The notes below the pieces were generated by a model. That model was not told where the DNA came from. It saw only the letters and a program-made list of their open reading frames with translations, and did no database searches. Of a stretch of 64,000 nucleotides of DNA, positions 35,269 to 45,212 are shown piece after piece. The position numbers were made by a program, and so were the translations under genes. The stretch lies in NCBI RefSeq assembly GCF_000244955.1, contig NZ_CM001439.1:5079234-5143233 (forward strand). The letters are read 5' to 3'. This stretch comes from Saccharomonospora marina XMU15 (GTDB lineage: Bacteria > Actinomycetota > Actinomycetes > Mycobacteriales > Pseudonocardiaceae). How positions within the stretch are numbered: position 1 is the stretch's first letter; every line of letters begins with the position of its first letter.

Positions 35269-35967
35269 TCAGTCGGTCTTGGGGGTGAGCGCCAGCTGGT
35301 CCGGGTGGAAGGCCTCTCTGGTGGGCGGGGGTATCCACGCCTTCGGCTGGGTGCTCTTGTGCCTGCCGAGTTCGACCAGGCTCAACGGCGCGCGCAGGTC
35401 GGTTCCGTACGCGGTGAGATCGCTGACCCTGGCCAGCGACAACCCACGCGACTCGACACCAACGCCGATCGCCACCACATAGGTGTCCGGGAGCGCCTCC
35501 GTGAAGCCCGTCCACGCGCCCGCGAAATGCCACACCCGCGCGCGGACCCACGCCCCGTCGATGTCCCACCACACCAACGGCCACTCGCGGTAGCGCTTCG
35601 CCTGCCGCTCGGCGTGTTCGACAAGCGCGACGATGAGTCCCTCGGGTCTGGGTACCGACGTGTCCGGCAATGTCAGGTTCACCAGTCCGAGTGCCCCGCT
35701 GTGTGCCACCTCGGCCACCGGATCTCCCCCACGCGGGCACATCGTCTGCTCGTAACGCTTCCGGGGCAGGGTGCCGACTCGCACCCCACTTTCACCCTCT
35801 TCCTCGCGGTGGCCGAGCCACAGCGCCCACGGCGGTGCATCTGGTGCACCCTCGAAGAAGTCCACCCAGCGCACGGCCCGAAAACCCGCACCGACTCCGT
35901 ACACGGGAAAGTCCACGGGCTGCGACGGCCTTACAGCGGCATCCGATTCCACCCGAAGATAGTGCAC
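35269..35967 (-). CDS. Hypothetical protein
   Basis: A 232-aa protein of unrecognised family without signal peptide or membrane segment. It has a regular mix of aromatic and acidic residues (FRAVRWVDFFEGAPDAPPWALWLG, split here only for length) and a C-terminal proline-rich end. The start was placed at GTG 35967, where protein-like sequence begins (HYLRVESDAAV); the upstream in-frame extension is arginine-rich and overlaps the class II aldolase gene. It is a lone gene downstream of the inositol operon. Confidence 0.65.
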   Translation of the reverse strand: MHYLRVESDAAVRPSQPVDFPVYGVGAGFRAVRWVDFFEGAPDAPPWALWLGHREEEGESGVRVGTLPRKRYEQTMCPRGGDPVAEVAHSGALGLVNLTLPDTSVPRPEGLIVALVEHAERQAKRYREWPLVWWDIDGAWVRARVWHFAGAWTGFTEALPDTYVVAIGVGVESRGLSLARVSDLTAYGTDLRAPLSLVELGRHKSTQPKAWIPPPTREAFHPDQLALTPKTD

Positions 35968-36080
35968 CGTTACGGCACAGTCGGCAGGACGATCGTTACC
36001 AACCCGAGCCCTACCCGGGTGAAGCGTTCGCGATCCAACCCCGCAATACCGGGCGCAAACGCTTGCGCGGAGCCGCCGTC

Positions 36081-36731
36081 TCAGCCCTGCCCGTAGCCGC
36101 GAAGCTTGTCCACAACGTGTTCGAGTTCCGCGTGCGGCAACAACCGGGGCGCCCCCGCCGAGCTCGCGAGCAACCACAACCTGCATGCCCACTCCAACTG
36201 CTGGGCTCGGTGATACGCCGCGGCAAGGCTCCCGCCGTAGGTCAGCGTGCCGTGGTTGGCCAGCAGGCAGCCCCTTCGGCCTTGCAGCGCGGCCAGCATC
36301 GCGTCGGCCAGCGCCTGCGTGCCGTACGTCGCGTACGGCGCCACCCGCACCGTCGCTCCCACCGTCGCTAGGACGTAGTGCACCAACGGCACCTCGTCGA
36401 CCAATGTGGACACCGCGGTCGCGTGGACGGCGTGGGTGTGCACGATCGCGGTGATCTCCTCACCGTCGGGATCGGCCGCCTCCCGGTACACGCTCAGATG
36501 CATCGGCAGCTCGCTGGTCGGCGCCAGTGCTCCGTCGACCACCGAACCGTCCATCGCCACCACCGGAACGTCGCGCGCGACCAGCGACTCGTAATCCACC
36601 CCGGTCGGCGTCACCGCCACCAACTCGCCCGCCCGCACCGAGATGTTGCCCGAGGTACCTACCACCAAGCCGTCCGCGACCATTCGACGCGCGTGATCGC
36701 ACACCGCCGACCTCTGCTCACCCAGCAACAT
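36081..36731 (-). CDS. Class II aldolase/adducin-family protein
   Basis: A 216-aa zinc aldolase of the fuculose-phosphate aldolase type. Metal ligands are visible as His in VHTHAVHATAV and in ANHGTLTYGG, with the catalytic Glu in TSELPMHLSVY and the phosphate-binding GTSGNISVR. It begins at the base next to the iolD stop and is the last gene of the inositol operon. It could cleave a sugar phosphate that enters or leaves inositol catabolism; this is inferred from context alone. Confidence 0.88.
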   Translation of the reverse strand: MLLGEQRSAVCDHARRMVADGLVVGTSGNISVRAGELVAVTPTGVDYESLVARDVPVVAMDGSVVDGALAPTSELPMHLSVYREAADPDGEEITAIVHTHAVHATAVSTLVDEVPLVHYVLATVGATVRVAPYATYGTQALADAMLAALQGRRGCLLANHGTLTYGGSLAAAYHRAQQLEWACRLWLLASSAGAPRLLPHAELEHVVDKLRGYGQG

Positions 36732-38570
36732 TCAGCGAGCGTAACGGACCTGCCGTGCCTTGCCCTCGGCGTAGTCCGCATGTCCAGCCAGGTGCGGCGG
36801 CACGCCGACCTCCCACCACGCTCCCGCTTCGGTCCACGCGCTGGAGTGCGTGCGCAGCACGACCACCGCCGGAACCCTTTCCGCGACGGCGGCCGCGCGT
36901 GCCTGCAGGTACGCGGCACGCAGCGACTCCAGATCGTCGGCTCGAAACACCGCGCAGCCCAGCGATTCGGCGTGCGCGGCGAAGTCCACGCTCGGCGGGG
37001 TGTCGTGTGCCGTCCGGCAGTCGGAATACATGTTGTTGAACGCGGCCGCGCCGTTGCCCTCCTGCAGCCTGGCGATCACCGCGTAGCCGCCGTTGTCACA
37101 CACGACCGCTACGAACGGGTGCCCCGCGAACGCGGCTGAGAACAGCTCGGAGTTCAACATGAGGTACGAGCCGTCGCCGAGCACCGTGGTGACGAGCCCG
37201 GTCTCCCACGCCATCGCGGCTCCCCAGGCGCCTGCGAGCTCGTAGCCCATGCAGGAGAAGCCGTACTCCACATCGATCGGGGCCTCACCCGCCGAGCGCC
37301 AACCGCCGACCAACTCACCCGGCAGGCCACCGGAGGAGGTCAACACGTAGTCACCGCTGTCGGACAGGTCGTTGACAACACCCACCACCTGGGCATAGCT
37401 GGGCAGGCCGGTCCCGGGTGCGCGCAGCCGATCGATGTGAGCGTCCCAACCGGCCCGCTCCCTTTCCGCCCTTGCCGCCCAGCCGGGTTCGCCGATCGGC
37501 CCACCCGGCAGCGCCGCTTCCAACTCCTGCAACACGCGCAGCGCGTCGCCAACGACGGTGGTGGCGCCGTGCTTGACCGCGTCGAAGCGCGCGACGTTCA
37601 CCGTCACCAGCCGCACTTCGCGCGGGAACACCGTCCACGAGGCGGTGGTGAAGTCCTGCAGCCGGGTGCCCACGGCGAGCACGACGTCGGCCTCAGCCGC
37701 CAGGGCGTTGCCGGACGCGGAGCCGGTGATGCCGAGTGGACCCGCGAACAGTGGTTCGGCGTGCGGTACGAGCGCGCGGCCCGCGGTGGTTTCCACGACG
37801 GGAACGGCATGGGCCCTTGCGAAGTCCAGCGCGACCGAGGCCGCACCGGAATAACGCACCCCGCCGCCGAGCACCAGCAACGGCCGCCGCGCGTTCGCCA
37901 ACACCCGTACGGCGTCGGCTACCTCGCCGGTGTCCGGCCCGGGCCGCAGCACCCGGCGCAGCCGTGGCTCGAACAGCGACTCCGGGAAGTCGTAGGTCTC
38001 GGCCTGCACGTCCTGCGGCAGCGCGAGGGTCACCGGCCCCGTGTCGGCCGGGTCGGTGAGCACCCTTGCCACCTGCGGTAACGTCGCCTGCAACTGTTCG
38101 GGCCGCGTGATGCGGTCGAAGTACCTGCTCACCGCGCGGAACGCGTCGTTGACCGTGGTCGTGGCGTCGCCGAAGTGCTCCACCTGCTGCAACACCGGGT
38201 CGGGCGCCCTACCCGCGAAGGTGTCGCCTGGAAGCAGCAGCAGCGGCAGCCGGTTGGCGTGGGCAACGCCTGCAGCCGTCACCATGTTGAGTGCGCCGGG
38301 GCCGATCGACGACGTCACGACGCCGACCTGGCGCCGGTGCCTTGCCTTCGCGTAGCCCACCGCGGCGAGCGCCATGCCCTGCTCGGTATGTCCTCGCCAC
38401 ACCGGCAGGCTGTCACGGTACTCGGCGAGCGCGCTGCCGAGCCCCAGCACGTTGCCGTGCCCGAAAATGGCGAACACACCGGGGAACAGCGGGGCCTGCG
38501 TCCCGTCGAGCAGTTCCGTGCGCTGGGCGGCGAGCCAGCGCACCAGTGCCTGGGCCGTGGTGAGCTTCAT
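36732..38570 (-). CDS. iolD: 3D-(3,5/4)-trihydroxycyclohexane-1,2-dione hydrolase (IolD)
   Basis: A 612-aa thiamine-diphosphate enzyme that opens the cyclohexane ring in inositol catabolism. Catalytic Glu lies in HTEQGMALAAVGYAKA, and the TPP site reads VLGDGSYLMLNSELF through VVCDNGGYAV. The family N-terminus LTTAQALVRWLAAQ is present. The start at 38570 overlaps the iolB stop (ATGA). The frame stays open far upstream through iolB and the aldolase gene, but that stretch is a high-GC artefact. Confidence 0.95.
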   Translation of the reverse strand: MKLTTAQALVRWLAAQRTELLDGTQAPLFPGVFAIFGHGNVLGLGSALAEYRDSLPVWRGHTEQGMALAAVGYAKARHRRQVGVVTSSIGPGALNMVTAAGVAHANRLPLLLLPGDTFAGRAPDPVLQQVEHFGDATTTVNDAFRAVSRYFDRITRPEQLQATLPQVARVLTDPADTGPVTLALPQDVQAETYDFPESLFEPRLRRVLRPGPDTGEVADAVRVLANARRPLLVLGGGVRYSGAASVALDFARAHAVPVVETTAGRALVPHAEPLFAGPLGITGSASGNALAAEADVVLAVGTRLQDFTTASWTVFPREVRLVTVNVARFDAVKHGATTVVGDALRVLQELEAALPGGPIGEPGWAARAERERAGWDAHIDRLRAPGTGLPSYAQVVGVVNDLSDSGDYVLTSSGGLPGELVGGWRSAGEAPIDVEYGFSCMGYELAGAWGAAMAWETGLVTTVLGDGSYLMLNSELFSAAFAGHPFVAVVCDNGGYAVIARLQEGNGAAAFNNMYSDCRTAHDTPPSVDFAAHAESLGCAVFRADDLESLRAAYLQARAAAVAERVPAVVVLRTHSSAWTEAGAWWEVGVPPHLAGHADYAEGKARQVRYAR

Positions 38571-39457
38571 GCCCGCCTCCCCGCCGCCGTCGTGACGGGG
38601 CAGCGCGGGTCCACGGCCTGCTGCCGCCAACTGTCGCGCACCCAGGAATGCGCGGGATCGTCGCAGAACGCCATGGACCGCGCCTGGGCCGGGCCCGCGA
38701 GCACGTTGAGGTAGTACATCGGGTAACCGGGCGCGGCGACACACGGGCCGTGATATCCGCGCGGGATGAGGAACACGTCGCCGTCGCGTACGGCCACGTC
38801 CTCGTCGAGTTCGCCGTCCGCGGTGTAGGTGCGATGCAGGCCGAAGCCCTCCCTGCTCGGCCGCACCTGGTCCCGCCCTGCGATACGGAAGTAGTAGATC
38901 TCCTCGTTGACCACTTCGCACTCGCTCGCCTCGTCGTGCTTGTGCGGCGGGTAGGACGACCAGTTGCCGTCGGGTGTGATCAGCTCGCAGGCGTTGAGTT
39001 TGTCCGCGTGGTCCCACACACCGGGCACGCCGAAGTTGTTCACCTGCCTGGTGGCGTTGCCCGCGCCGCGCACTTCCACCGGCACCTGTTCGGCCGGACC
39101 GTAGGCGGGGTCCAGCCTTCGCCCGCACCGCGCCATCGGCAGCGCCACCTCGCAGTCCTGCGACGAGGAGAGCTTCACCTGCGCATCCCGCGGCACGTAG
39201 GCGAAGTCGGTGACCCTGCTGAAAACCGAGTCCCTTCCGGTGAGCTCGAACCAGCCGCCGTCGACCTCGACGACACAGCCGCCGGAAAGCGGAAGGACGA
39301 AAGCCTCGAACTGGCCGGTCGAGACCAGCCGTGGCTGCCCGGCCCGCAGCGAAAGCACCCGAAGTCCCGCGTAGGTCCACCCGGCTGTGTCGGGGGTGAG
39401 CAGCACCGGATCTTCGCCGTCGGCGAGGGTTCCCAGCGGTCGATGCAGCTTGCTCAT
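38567..39457 (-). CDS. iolB: 5-Deoxy-glucuronate isomerase (IolB)
   Basis: A 296-aa double-cupin enzyme converting 5-deoxy-glucuronate to 5-dehydro-2-deoxygluconate. The metal site is clear in SSYPPHKHDEASECEVVNEE with IYYFRIAG, and a second cupin His in FLIPRGYHGPCVAAPGYPMY. The ATG at 39457 (MSKLHRP) follows GGGAGG and overlaps the upstream aldolase stop. Confidence 0.95.
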   Translation of the reverse strand: MSKLHRPLGTLADGEDPVLLTPDTAGWTYAGLRVLSLRAGQPRLVSTGQFEAFVLPLSGGCVVEVDGGWFELTGRDSVFSRVTDFAYVPRDAQVKLSSSQDCEVALPMARCGRRLDPAYGPAEQVPVEVRGAGNATRQVNNFGVPGVWDHADKLNACELITPDGNWSSYPPHKHDEASECEVVNEEIYYFRIAGRDQVRPSREGFGLHRTYTADGELDEDVAVRDGDVFLIPRGYHGPCVAAPGYPMYYLNVLAGPAQARSMAFCDDPAHSWVRDSWRQQAVDPRCPVTTAAGRRA

Positions 39458-40368
39458 CGGGCCTCCCGTTCGTTGCGCGGCACCCACACCCGGTCCATGG
39501 TCCGCGCCGCTGCCTCGACCGCGGCCTCGACATCGCCGTCCGGCGGGTACAGCAACGACCGGCCCACGACGAGGCCGCGCACGACGGGATGGGCGAGTGT
39601 GCGCCCCCAGGAGTCGAGGTCGGCGGTGAGATCACCGGAGGGCACACCACCGAGCACCACCACTGGCAGCGTTGTCGCGTCGAGCACCCGGCCGTCGTCC
39701 ACCGCGGGCAGCTTGAGCCACGTGTGCGCCGAGGTGGCGCCGAGCCCGGACGCCACGGCCACGGCGCGCGCAAGTGAAGCGGTGTCACGGCGCAGCACCA
39801 GCTTGCCGTTCTCACGCCGGTAGGGCAGCGGCTCGACCATCGCGGCCACCCCGGCCTCGGCCAGCTCCGACACCGCACGAGCACACGACTCGATCGTCGG
39901 CACCGTTGCGGCGTCGCTGTCCTCCAGCCGCAGCAACATCTTCCCACCGTCCAATCGCGACTCCCGAATGGACTTCGCGGTGTAGCCGGTGAACCTGTCG
40001 TCGAGTTCCCAGTCAGCCCCCGCCAGACCGCCCCGGTTCATGGACCCGATGACGACCTTGCGCTGCAACGCACCGAGCAGCAACAGTTCCTCGACGATGT
40101 CGGCCGTACCGAGCACACCGTCAACGGCGGGGTTGGCAAGCGCCACGAGCAGCCGCCTCAGCAGCTCACGGCGATCCGCCATGGCCAACGGGTCGGCCCC
40201 CACTCCCAGCATCCCCCTCGCCGGGTGGTCGGCGGCCACCAGGAACAGGGTGCCGTGCTCGGAAAGCAGGTTCGGCCTTCGCTCTCGCCTCGCGTAGGCG
40301 GCGCGGACGGCGCCGGGGTCGTTCGCGCGCACGCGGAGCAGTTCGCGCCACTGCTCGTCAGTGATCAA
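39454..40368 (-). CDS. Cgl0159-like (beta/alpha)8-barrel aldolase in the inositol operon
   Basis: A 304-aa protein resembling the Cgl0159 family of TIM-barrel proteins found in actinobacterial iol clusters and related to DeoC/LacD aldolases. Seen are LFLVAADHPARGMLGVG, LEDSDAATVPTIESCARAV and VVLGGVPSGDLTADL. It is the likely enzyme splitting 2-deoxy-5-keto-gluconate 6-phosphate into dihydroxyacetone phosphate and malonate semialdehyde, the IolJ step, which is otherwise missing here. TTG start overlapping the iolC stop (TTGA). Confidence 0.82.
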   Translation of the reverse strand: MITDEQWRELLRVRANDPGAVRAAYARRERRPNLLSEHGTLFLVAADHPARGMLGVGADPLAMADRRELLRRLLVALANPAVDGVLGTADIVEELLLLGALQRKVVIGSMNRGGLAGADWELDDRFTGYTAKSIRESRLDGGKMLLRLEDSDAATVPTIESCARAVSELAEAGVAAMVEPLPYRRENGKLVLRRDTASLARAVAVASGLGATSAHTWLKLPAVDDGRVLDATTLPVVVLGGVPSGDLTADLDSWGRTLAHPVVRGLVVGRSLLYPPDGDVEAAVEAAARTMDRVWVPRNEREAR

Positions 40369-41300
40369 CTCGCCAACGTCCTTTCGATCTCCTCGCGAGT
40401 GGGCATGGCATCAGCACACGCGAGCCTTGCCGCCACGATCGCGCCTGCCGCGTTGGCGTACCTCGCGATCCGTACCGGGTCCCACCCGGAAAGCAGGCCG
40501 TGCACCAGTGCTCCGCCGAACCCGTCGCCCGCACCAAGCCCGCAGACGACGGCGACCGGGAACGGCGGCACCGTCCACGACCCGTCCCGCGTGGCCACCA
40601 GCACGCCCGCCGAGCCCTTCTTGATCAGCGCGAGTTCCACGCCCCTGGCCAGCATCCTGCGCGCGGCCTCCTCGGGATCGCTGGTGCCGACGGCGACCTC
40701 GGCCTCGGCCCGGTTGCCCACAGCCACGGTCACGTGGTCGAGCAGCCAGCCGATCTCGGTCCGGGCCGTGGGCATGTCCGGCCAGAACATCGGCCGGTAG
40801 TCCAGGTCCAGCACCGTGTGCCCGGCGCGGTTCCTGCGTCGAAGCAGTTCGCGTTGGGTGGTACGGGACGGCTCGGCGCACATGCCGGTGCCGGTGACCC
40901 ACAGCAGTGGGACGGAATCGACGACGTCCCACGGCACGTCGTCCGCTGTCAGCGTCAGATCCGGTGCAAGCGGCGCGCGGTAGAACAACAGCGGCGGGTC
41001 CTCCGGCGGATCGAGCGCGCAGAACACCACCGGCGTGAGCAGATCCTCGGCCGTGCCGACGTAGTCGGGACTCACCCCGAACTCTCGCAGCGCCGAGCGC
41101 ACGTAGGTACCGAACCCGTCAGGCCCCACCTTCGTCAACACCGCCGTTCGCCTGCCCAGCCGCGCGGCGGCCACCGCGACGTTGGTCGCGGTGCCGCCGA
41201 GTGACTTGGCGAACGAACGCACCCCGGCGAGAGGCACACCGCTTTGTTCCGGGTAGAGATCCACCCCGACCCTGCCGACCGTGAGCGCTTCCAGCGTCAC
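40365..41300 (-). CDS. iolC: 5-Dehydro-2-deoxygluconokinase (IolC)
   Basis: A 311-aa PfkB-family kinase that phosphorylates 2-deoxy-5-keto-gluconate. Family features are [17 protein letters not shown] near the N-terminus and the ATP-site/catalytic motif [19 protein letters not shown] with Asp base. GTG start overlapping the ABC ATPase stop by 4 nt. Order and coupling with iolB and iolD support the assignment. Confidence 0.93.
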   Translation of the reverse strand: MTLEALTVGRVGVDLYPEQSGVPLAGVRSFAKSLGGTATNVAVAAARLGRRTAVLTKVGPDGFGTYVRSALREFGVSPDYVGTAEDLLTPVVFCALDPPEDPPLLFYRAPLAPDLTLTADDVPWDVVDSVPLLWVTGTGMCAEPSRTTQRELLRRRNRAGHTVLDLDYRPMFWPDMPTARTEIGWLLDHVTVAVGNRAEAEVAVGTSDPEEAARRMLARGVELALIKKGSAGVLVATRDGSWTVPPFPVAVVCGLGAGDGFGGALVHGLLSGWDPVRIARYANAAGAIVAARLACADAMPTREEIERTLAS

Positions 41301-42094
41301 TTCGCGTTCACCGACCGCAGTTCGTGCTCAAGCGCCTCGATCTCGGCGCCACCGGCCATCTGGCTGGTCAACTCGGCCAGGTCGATCTCGGACTTCTCGT
41401 AGCTTCCGAGTGGCGCTCCCCGGTTGAGCAGCAGGAACCGGTCACCCACGGGGTAGGCGTGGTGCGGGTTGTGGGTGATGAGCACGACCCCGAGGCCGCG
41501 ATCCCTTGCCTGCGCGACATAACGCAACACCACACCCGCCTGTTTCACCCCCAGCGCGGCGGTCGGCTCGTCGAGGATCAACACCTTCGCTCCGAAATGG
41601 ACGGCTCTCGCGATGGCGACGCACTGCCGCTCGCCCCCGGACAGCGTGCCGACCGGCTGCTCCACGTCACGCAGGTCGATTCCCATGTCGGCGAGTGCGC
41701 GCTTGGTGGTCTCCCTGCCCTCGCGGCGGTCGAGGAACTTCAGCGGACCGATGCTCTTCCTCGGTTCGGCGCCGAGGAAGAAGTTGCGCCACACACTGAG
41801 CAGCGGAACGACGGCGAGATCCTGGTACACGGTCGCGATGCCCAGTTCGAGCGCGTCACGGGGCGAGGCGAAGCTGACCGGCCTGCCCTCGACCAGGAAC
41901 TCGCCGCTGTCGTGTCTGTGCACACCCGCGAGGATCTTGATCAGGGTCGACTTACCCGCGCCGTTGTCACCGAGTACGCAGGTCACCTCCCCGGCGTTGA
42001 CCACGGTCGACACGTCCCGCAACGCGATGACGCTGCCGTAGGACTTGCCGATCCCCCTTACCTCGATCAACGGCGTGTCCGGCTGCCCAGTCAT
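41297..42094 (-). CDS. Sugar/inositol ABC transporter ATP-binding protein
   Basis: A 265-aa single-domain ATPase of the FrcA type: Walker [15 protein letters not shown], signature [14 protein letters not shown], Walker [13 protein letters not shown] and switch His in [10 protein letters not shown]. Most sugar ABC ATPases of this branch have two nucleotide-binding domains; this one has one and so must dimerise. It overlaps both the permease and iolC genes by 4 nt. It probably energises inositol uptake. Confidence 0.93.
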   Translation of the reverse strand: MTGQPDTPLIEVRGIGKSYGSVIALRDVSTVVNAGEVTCVLGDNGAGKSTLIKILAGVHRHDSGEFLVEGRPVSFASPRDALELGIATVYQDLAVVPLLSVWRNFFLGAEPRKSIGPLKFLDRREGRETTKRALADMGIDLRDVEQPVGTLSGGERQCVAIARAVHFGAKVLILDEPTAALGVKQAGVVLRYVAQARDRGLGVVLITHNPHHAYPVGDRFLLLNRGAPLGSYEKSEIDLAELTSQMAGGAEIEALEHELRSVNAK

Positions 42095-43134
42095 CGCCTC
42101 ACCCTCTCCGCGCGTCGCCGGAATGTGTTGTTCACCAGCACCGCGGCAAGCAGCATCACGCCGAGGAACAGCATGAACCAGTCGCTGTCCCAGTTGGCGT
42201 AGACGATCCCCTGCCGCGCCATTCCGAAGATCAACGCACCGATGGCCGCGCCGATCGCCGAACCGAATCCACCGGTCAGCAGGCAGCCGCCCACGACGGC
42301 CGCCGTGATGAACTGCAACTCCAGCCCGATGCCCTGGTTGGCCTGCGCGGTCGTGTAGCGCAGGATGTTGATCGAGCCCACCAACCAGGCCGCCGTCGCC
42401 GTCGTCATGAACAGCAGGATCTTGGTGCGCACCAGCGGAACGCCGACTGCGCGGGCGCTCACGGGCGCCCCACCGACCGCGAAGATCCAGTTTCCGAACG
42501 GGGTACGCACCAGCACGATCGCCGCGACGGCGGCGACCACGATCCACCACAGGATCGACACCTGGAACGACGTGCCCGCGACGTCGATCGTCGAGGCGAA
42601 CAGCATGCCTGCCGACTCGTAGCCGTCCGCGCTACGGATACCCGACACCTGGACGGTGCCGGTGGCCAACCTGGTCACACCCAGGTTGAGCCCCTGCAGC
42701 GCCAGGAAGGTGCCGAGCGTGACGATGAAGCTGGGCAGCCCGGTCCGCATGACGAGCCAGCCGTTGAAACCTCCGACGGCCAGCGCGAACACCAGCGAGC
42801 CGCCGAGCGCCAACCACACGTTCCAACCCAACTGTGTGGCGAGAATGCCCGTGACCAGCGCGGTGGAGGCGGTCAGCACGCCTGCTGACAGGTCGAACTC
42901 CCCGCCGATCATCAGCAGCGACACCGCCACCGCCATGATGCCCAGCGTGGAGGCGGTGTCCAGCCAGGTCGCCACGCCGTTGACGCTGAGGAACTGCTCG
43001 GTGACGAGGGAGAAGAAGGCGAACACCGTGACCGCGCCCAGCAGGGCGCCGATCTCCGGCCGCACCACCAGCCGGTCGAGCGGGCGCGCTCGCGCGACCC
43101 GCTCGTCGGCCGGACCGGCTGCCGTGACGGTCAT
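42091..43134 (-). CDS. Sugar/inositol ABC transporter permease
   Basis: A 347-aa RbsC/FrcB-type permease with about ten hydrophobic segments and blocks such as [40 protein letters not shown] and [20 protein letters not shown]. It pairs with the ATPase and binding protein encoded on either side. Start overlaps the binding-protein stop by 4 nt. Confidence 0.93.
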   Translation of the reverse strand: MTVTAAGPADERVARARPLDRLVVRPEIGALLGAVTVFAFFSLVTEQFLSVNGVATWLDTASTLGIMAVAVSLLMIGGEFDLSAGVLTASTALVTGILATQLGWNVWLALGGSLVFALAVGGFNGWLVMRTGLPSFIVTLGTFLALQGLNLGVTRLATGTVQVSGIRSADGYESAGMLFASTIDVAGTSFQVSILWWIVVAAVAAIVLVRTPFGNWIFAVGGAPVSARAVGVPLVRTKILLFMTTATAAWLVGSINILRYTTAQANQGIGLELQFITAAVVGGCLLTGGFGSAIGAAIGALIFGMARQGIVYANWDSDWFMLFLGVMLLAAVLVNNTFRRRAERVRR

Positions 43135-44159
43135 CGCGTACCCCGGTCGACGTACTGCCCGATGCGGTCCACGTTGTCCTTCTCCACCAGGTCGGGCCCG
43201 GTCAGCACCGGCCTGCCACCGCCGACCACGTTCGCGTTGTCGGCGTAGAGTTTCAGGAACTGCACCGGCAGGTAGCCCTGCAGGTACTGCTGCTGGTCCA
43301 CCGCGAACAGCACGTCACCCGCCTTGATCGCGGCCACCACATCGGAGTTGAGGTCGAAGGTCGCCACCTGTGCCTTCGAGTTGGCCGCCTCGGCCGCGCT
43401 CGCCGCGAGCGCGGCGACCTGCGAGTTCAGCGTCAGCACGGCGTCGATTTCCTGGTCGGTCTGCAGCGCGCCCCTGATGCGTGACTCGACGTCGGTGGGG
43501 TTGTTGATGTCCACCTGAAGGTTGCTCACCTGGCCGCCGAAACCGTCGCGCGCGCCGTCGCAACGCTGGTTGAGGCCGATGTTGCCCGCCTCGTGAATCA
43601 CGCAGAGCAGCTTCTTCTTGCCGAGTTCGGAGAACTTGGCTCCGGCTGTCTCGCCCGCGACACTCTCGTTCTGCCCCACGTGGGTCAGCGCACCGAACTC
43701 GGCACTGCGGTCCTCACCGGAGTTGATGGTGATCACGGGAATGCCCGCCTCGACCGCCCGCTTGATCGAGGGGCCGAGCGCGTCCGGGTTCGCCATCGAG
43801 ACCACGATCCCGCCCACTTTCTGGGCCACCGCGTTGTCGATGAGCTTGGCCTGGTTTCCGGGGTCGCCGTCGGAGTTGTACTCGACATCGACGCCCAGAT
43901 CACGGCCCGCCGCCTCCGCACCGTTCTTGACCACGTTCCAGAACGCGTCACCGGGGGTGCCGTGCGAGATGACGGCCACGGAAAGGCCCTCACCCTGCTG
44001 CTGGCCACCGGCGGCGGCTTCGTCGCCGGATTCGGTGCCCTGCGGGCCGGAGCACGCGGCAAGCAACAACGCGCCCGCCGAGCAGGCGGCCAGCCACCAG
44101 CGGCGGCGGTTCTTGACGGGAGCGGGCCGGTGGGCGCCGCCGGTTCGGTCAGACTTCAT
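43131..44159 (-). CDS. Sugar/inositol ABC transporter substrate-binding lipoprotein
   Basis: A 342-aa secreted binding protein with lipobox LLLAACSG (Cys36) and an RbsB-like fold (LSVAVISHGTPGDAFWNVV, GGIVVSMANPDAL, GIPVITINSGEDRS). Context in the iol operon indicates myo-inositol or a related cyclitol. It lies 21 nt after iolE. Confidence 0.92.
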   Translation of the reverse strand: MKSDRTGGAHRPAPVKNRRRWWLAACSAGALLLAACSGPQGTESGDEAAAGGQQQGEGLSVAVISHGTPGDAFWNVVKNGAEAAGRDLGVDVEYNSDGDPGNQAKLIDNAVAQKVGGIVVSMANPDALGPSIKRAVEAGIPVITINSGEDRSAEFGALTHVGQNESVAGETAGAKFSELGKKKLLCVIHEAGNIGLNQRCDGARDGFGGQVSNLQVDINNPTDVESRIRGALQTDQEIDAVLTLNSQVAALAASAAEAANSKAQVATFDLNSDVVAAIKAGDVLFAVDQQQYLQGYLPVQFLKLYADNANVVGGGRPVLTGPDLVEKDNVDRIGQYVDRGTR

Positions 44160-44180
44160 TGTCTCTCCAGGTTTTTTCAG

Positions 44181-45074
44181 CTAGCCGGCCGACAACCGGC
44201 CGAGGACGTCGGTGAGGTGGGCAAGACTGCGGGCGACGGCGCGCCCCGGGAGGTCGTCGGCATCGTGCTCGTCGAGCGCGGTGTCCTGTTCCAGGACGTA
44301 CCAGCCCCGATAGCCCGCCTCGTGGACGGACCGCACCATCGCCTCGGTGTCGACGTCCCCCTCGCCGAGCGGGACGTAAAGGCCCTGCCCGACCGCCGCG
44401 GTGTAGGACAGCTCGCCCGCTCGCACACGCTGCGCCAACTCGCCGCGGACGTCCTTGAGATGGACGTGGCCCACGCGTTCGGGATACCGGCGAGCCAGCT
44501 CCACCGGATCGGTGCCTCCGATCAGGAGGTGGCCGGTGTCGAGGCACAGCGGTAGCTCGCAGTCGGCAAGGAAGCGCTCCACCTCGTCCTGGGTCTCCAC
44601 GTGCGTGCCCACGTGCGGGTGCAGCACCGTCGCCACGCCGTAACTCGCCGCGAGGTCACCGATAGCCGTGGCCGTGCGCACCAGCGTGCGCCACTGCGTG
44701 TCGTCGAGTGCGGGCCGCTCGTCGTAGCCGTCCAGCCCGGTGGCGGCCGCGAGCACCAGCACGTCGCCACCGGCCGCCGCGAACAGCGCCGCCGATTCCT
44801 CGGCCGCCGCCAGCGCCAGATCCGCTCGCTCGTGCAGCGGTACCGCGACGAACCCGCCCACCAGGCTCAGTCCGTGCGCACCGAGCAGCGCTTTCAGCTC
44901 GGCGGGCTCCCTCGGCAGGTAACCGGGAGGCCCGAGTTCGGTGGCGGCCAGGCCTGCACCTGCCAGCTCGGAGAGCACGGTGGACACGTCGAGCATCCTG
45001 CCCCAACCAGGGACCTCGCAGACACCCCAGGAGATCGGCGCACCCGCCACTCGCAGTCCCGCAGGCGTCGTCAT
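44181..45074 (-). CDS. iolE: Myo-inosose-2 dehydratase (IolE)
   Basis: A 297-aa xylose-isomerase-like barrel enzyme removing water from scyllo-inosose. The IolE fingerprint GAPISWGVCEVPGWG opens the protein, and metal ligands lie in LHPHVGTHVET, CLDTGHLLIGGTDP and HLKDV; the closing Glu is in WYVLEQDTAL. It is the first gene of the nine-gene minus-strand inositol operon, with a LacI operator 42 bp upstream. Confidence 0.94.
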   Translation of the reverse strand: MTTPAGLRVAGAPISWGVCEVPGWGRMLDVSTVLSELAGAGLAATELGPPGYLPREPAELKALLGAHGLSLVGGFVAVPLHERADLALAAAEESAALFAAAGGDVLVLAAATGLDGYDERPALDDTQWRTLVRTATAIGDLAASYGVATVLHPHVGTHVETQDEVERFLADCELPLCLDTGHLLIGGTDPVELARRYPERVGHVHLKDVRGELAQRVRAGELSYTAAVGQGLYVPLGEGDVDTEAMVRSVHEAGYRGWYVLEQDTALDEHDADDLPGRAVARSLAHLTDVLGRLSAG

Positions 45075-45115
45075 CGTCGCCCCTCTCCGCTCGGCTCGCC
45101 GGAGCGCCCTACCGT

Positions 45116-45127
45116 TAGAGCGCTCTA
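45116..45127. promoter_or_regulatory. LacI-type operator between iolE and its regulator
   Basis: TAGAGCGCTCTA is a perfect 12-bp palindrome with CG centre in the divergent iolE/LacI region. A weaker related site, TTGGAGCGCGACAA, lies at 45132-45145. Confidence 0.7.
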
Positions 45128-45212
45128 TTGGTTGGAGCGCGACAATCGTGTAGCGTCCTGAACGGCACTGTCAAGGCCATTCGCCGCACGAATCCCGAAT
45201 CCGGAGGGCACG

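Noticed and set aside
36732-39947. A single open frame of 1071 codons through iolD and beyond
   Set aside because: Only the last 612 codons are IolD; the rest is an arginine-rich shadow of the iolB and aldolase genes, kept open by high GC.
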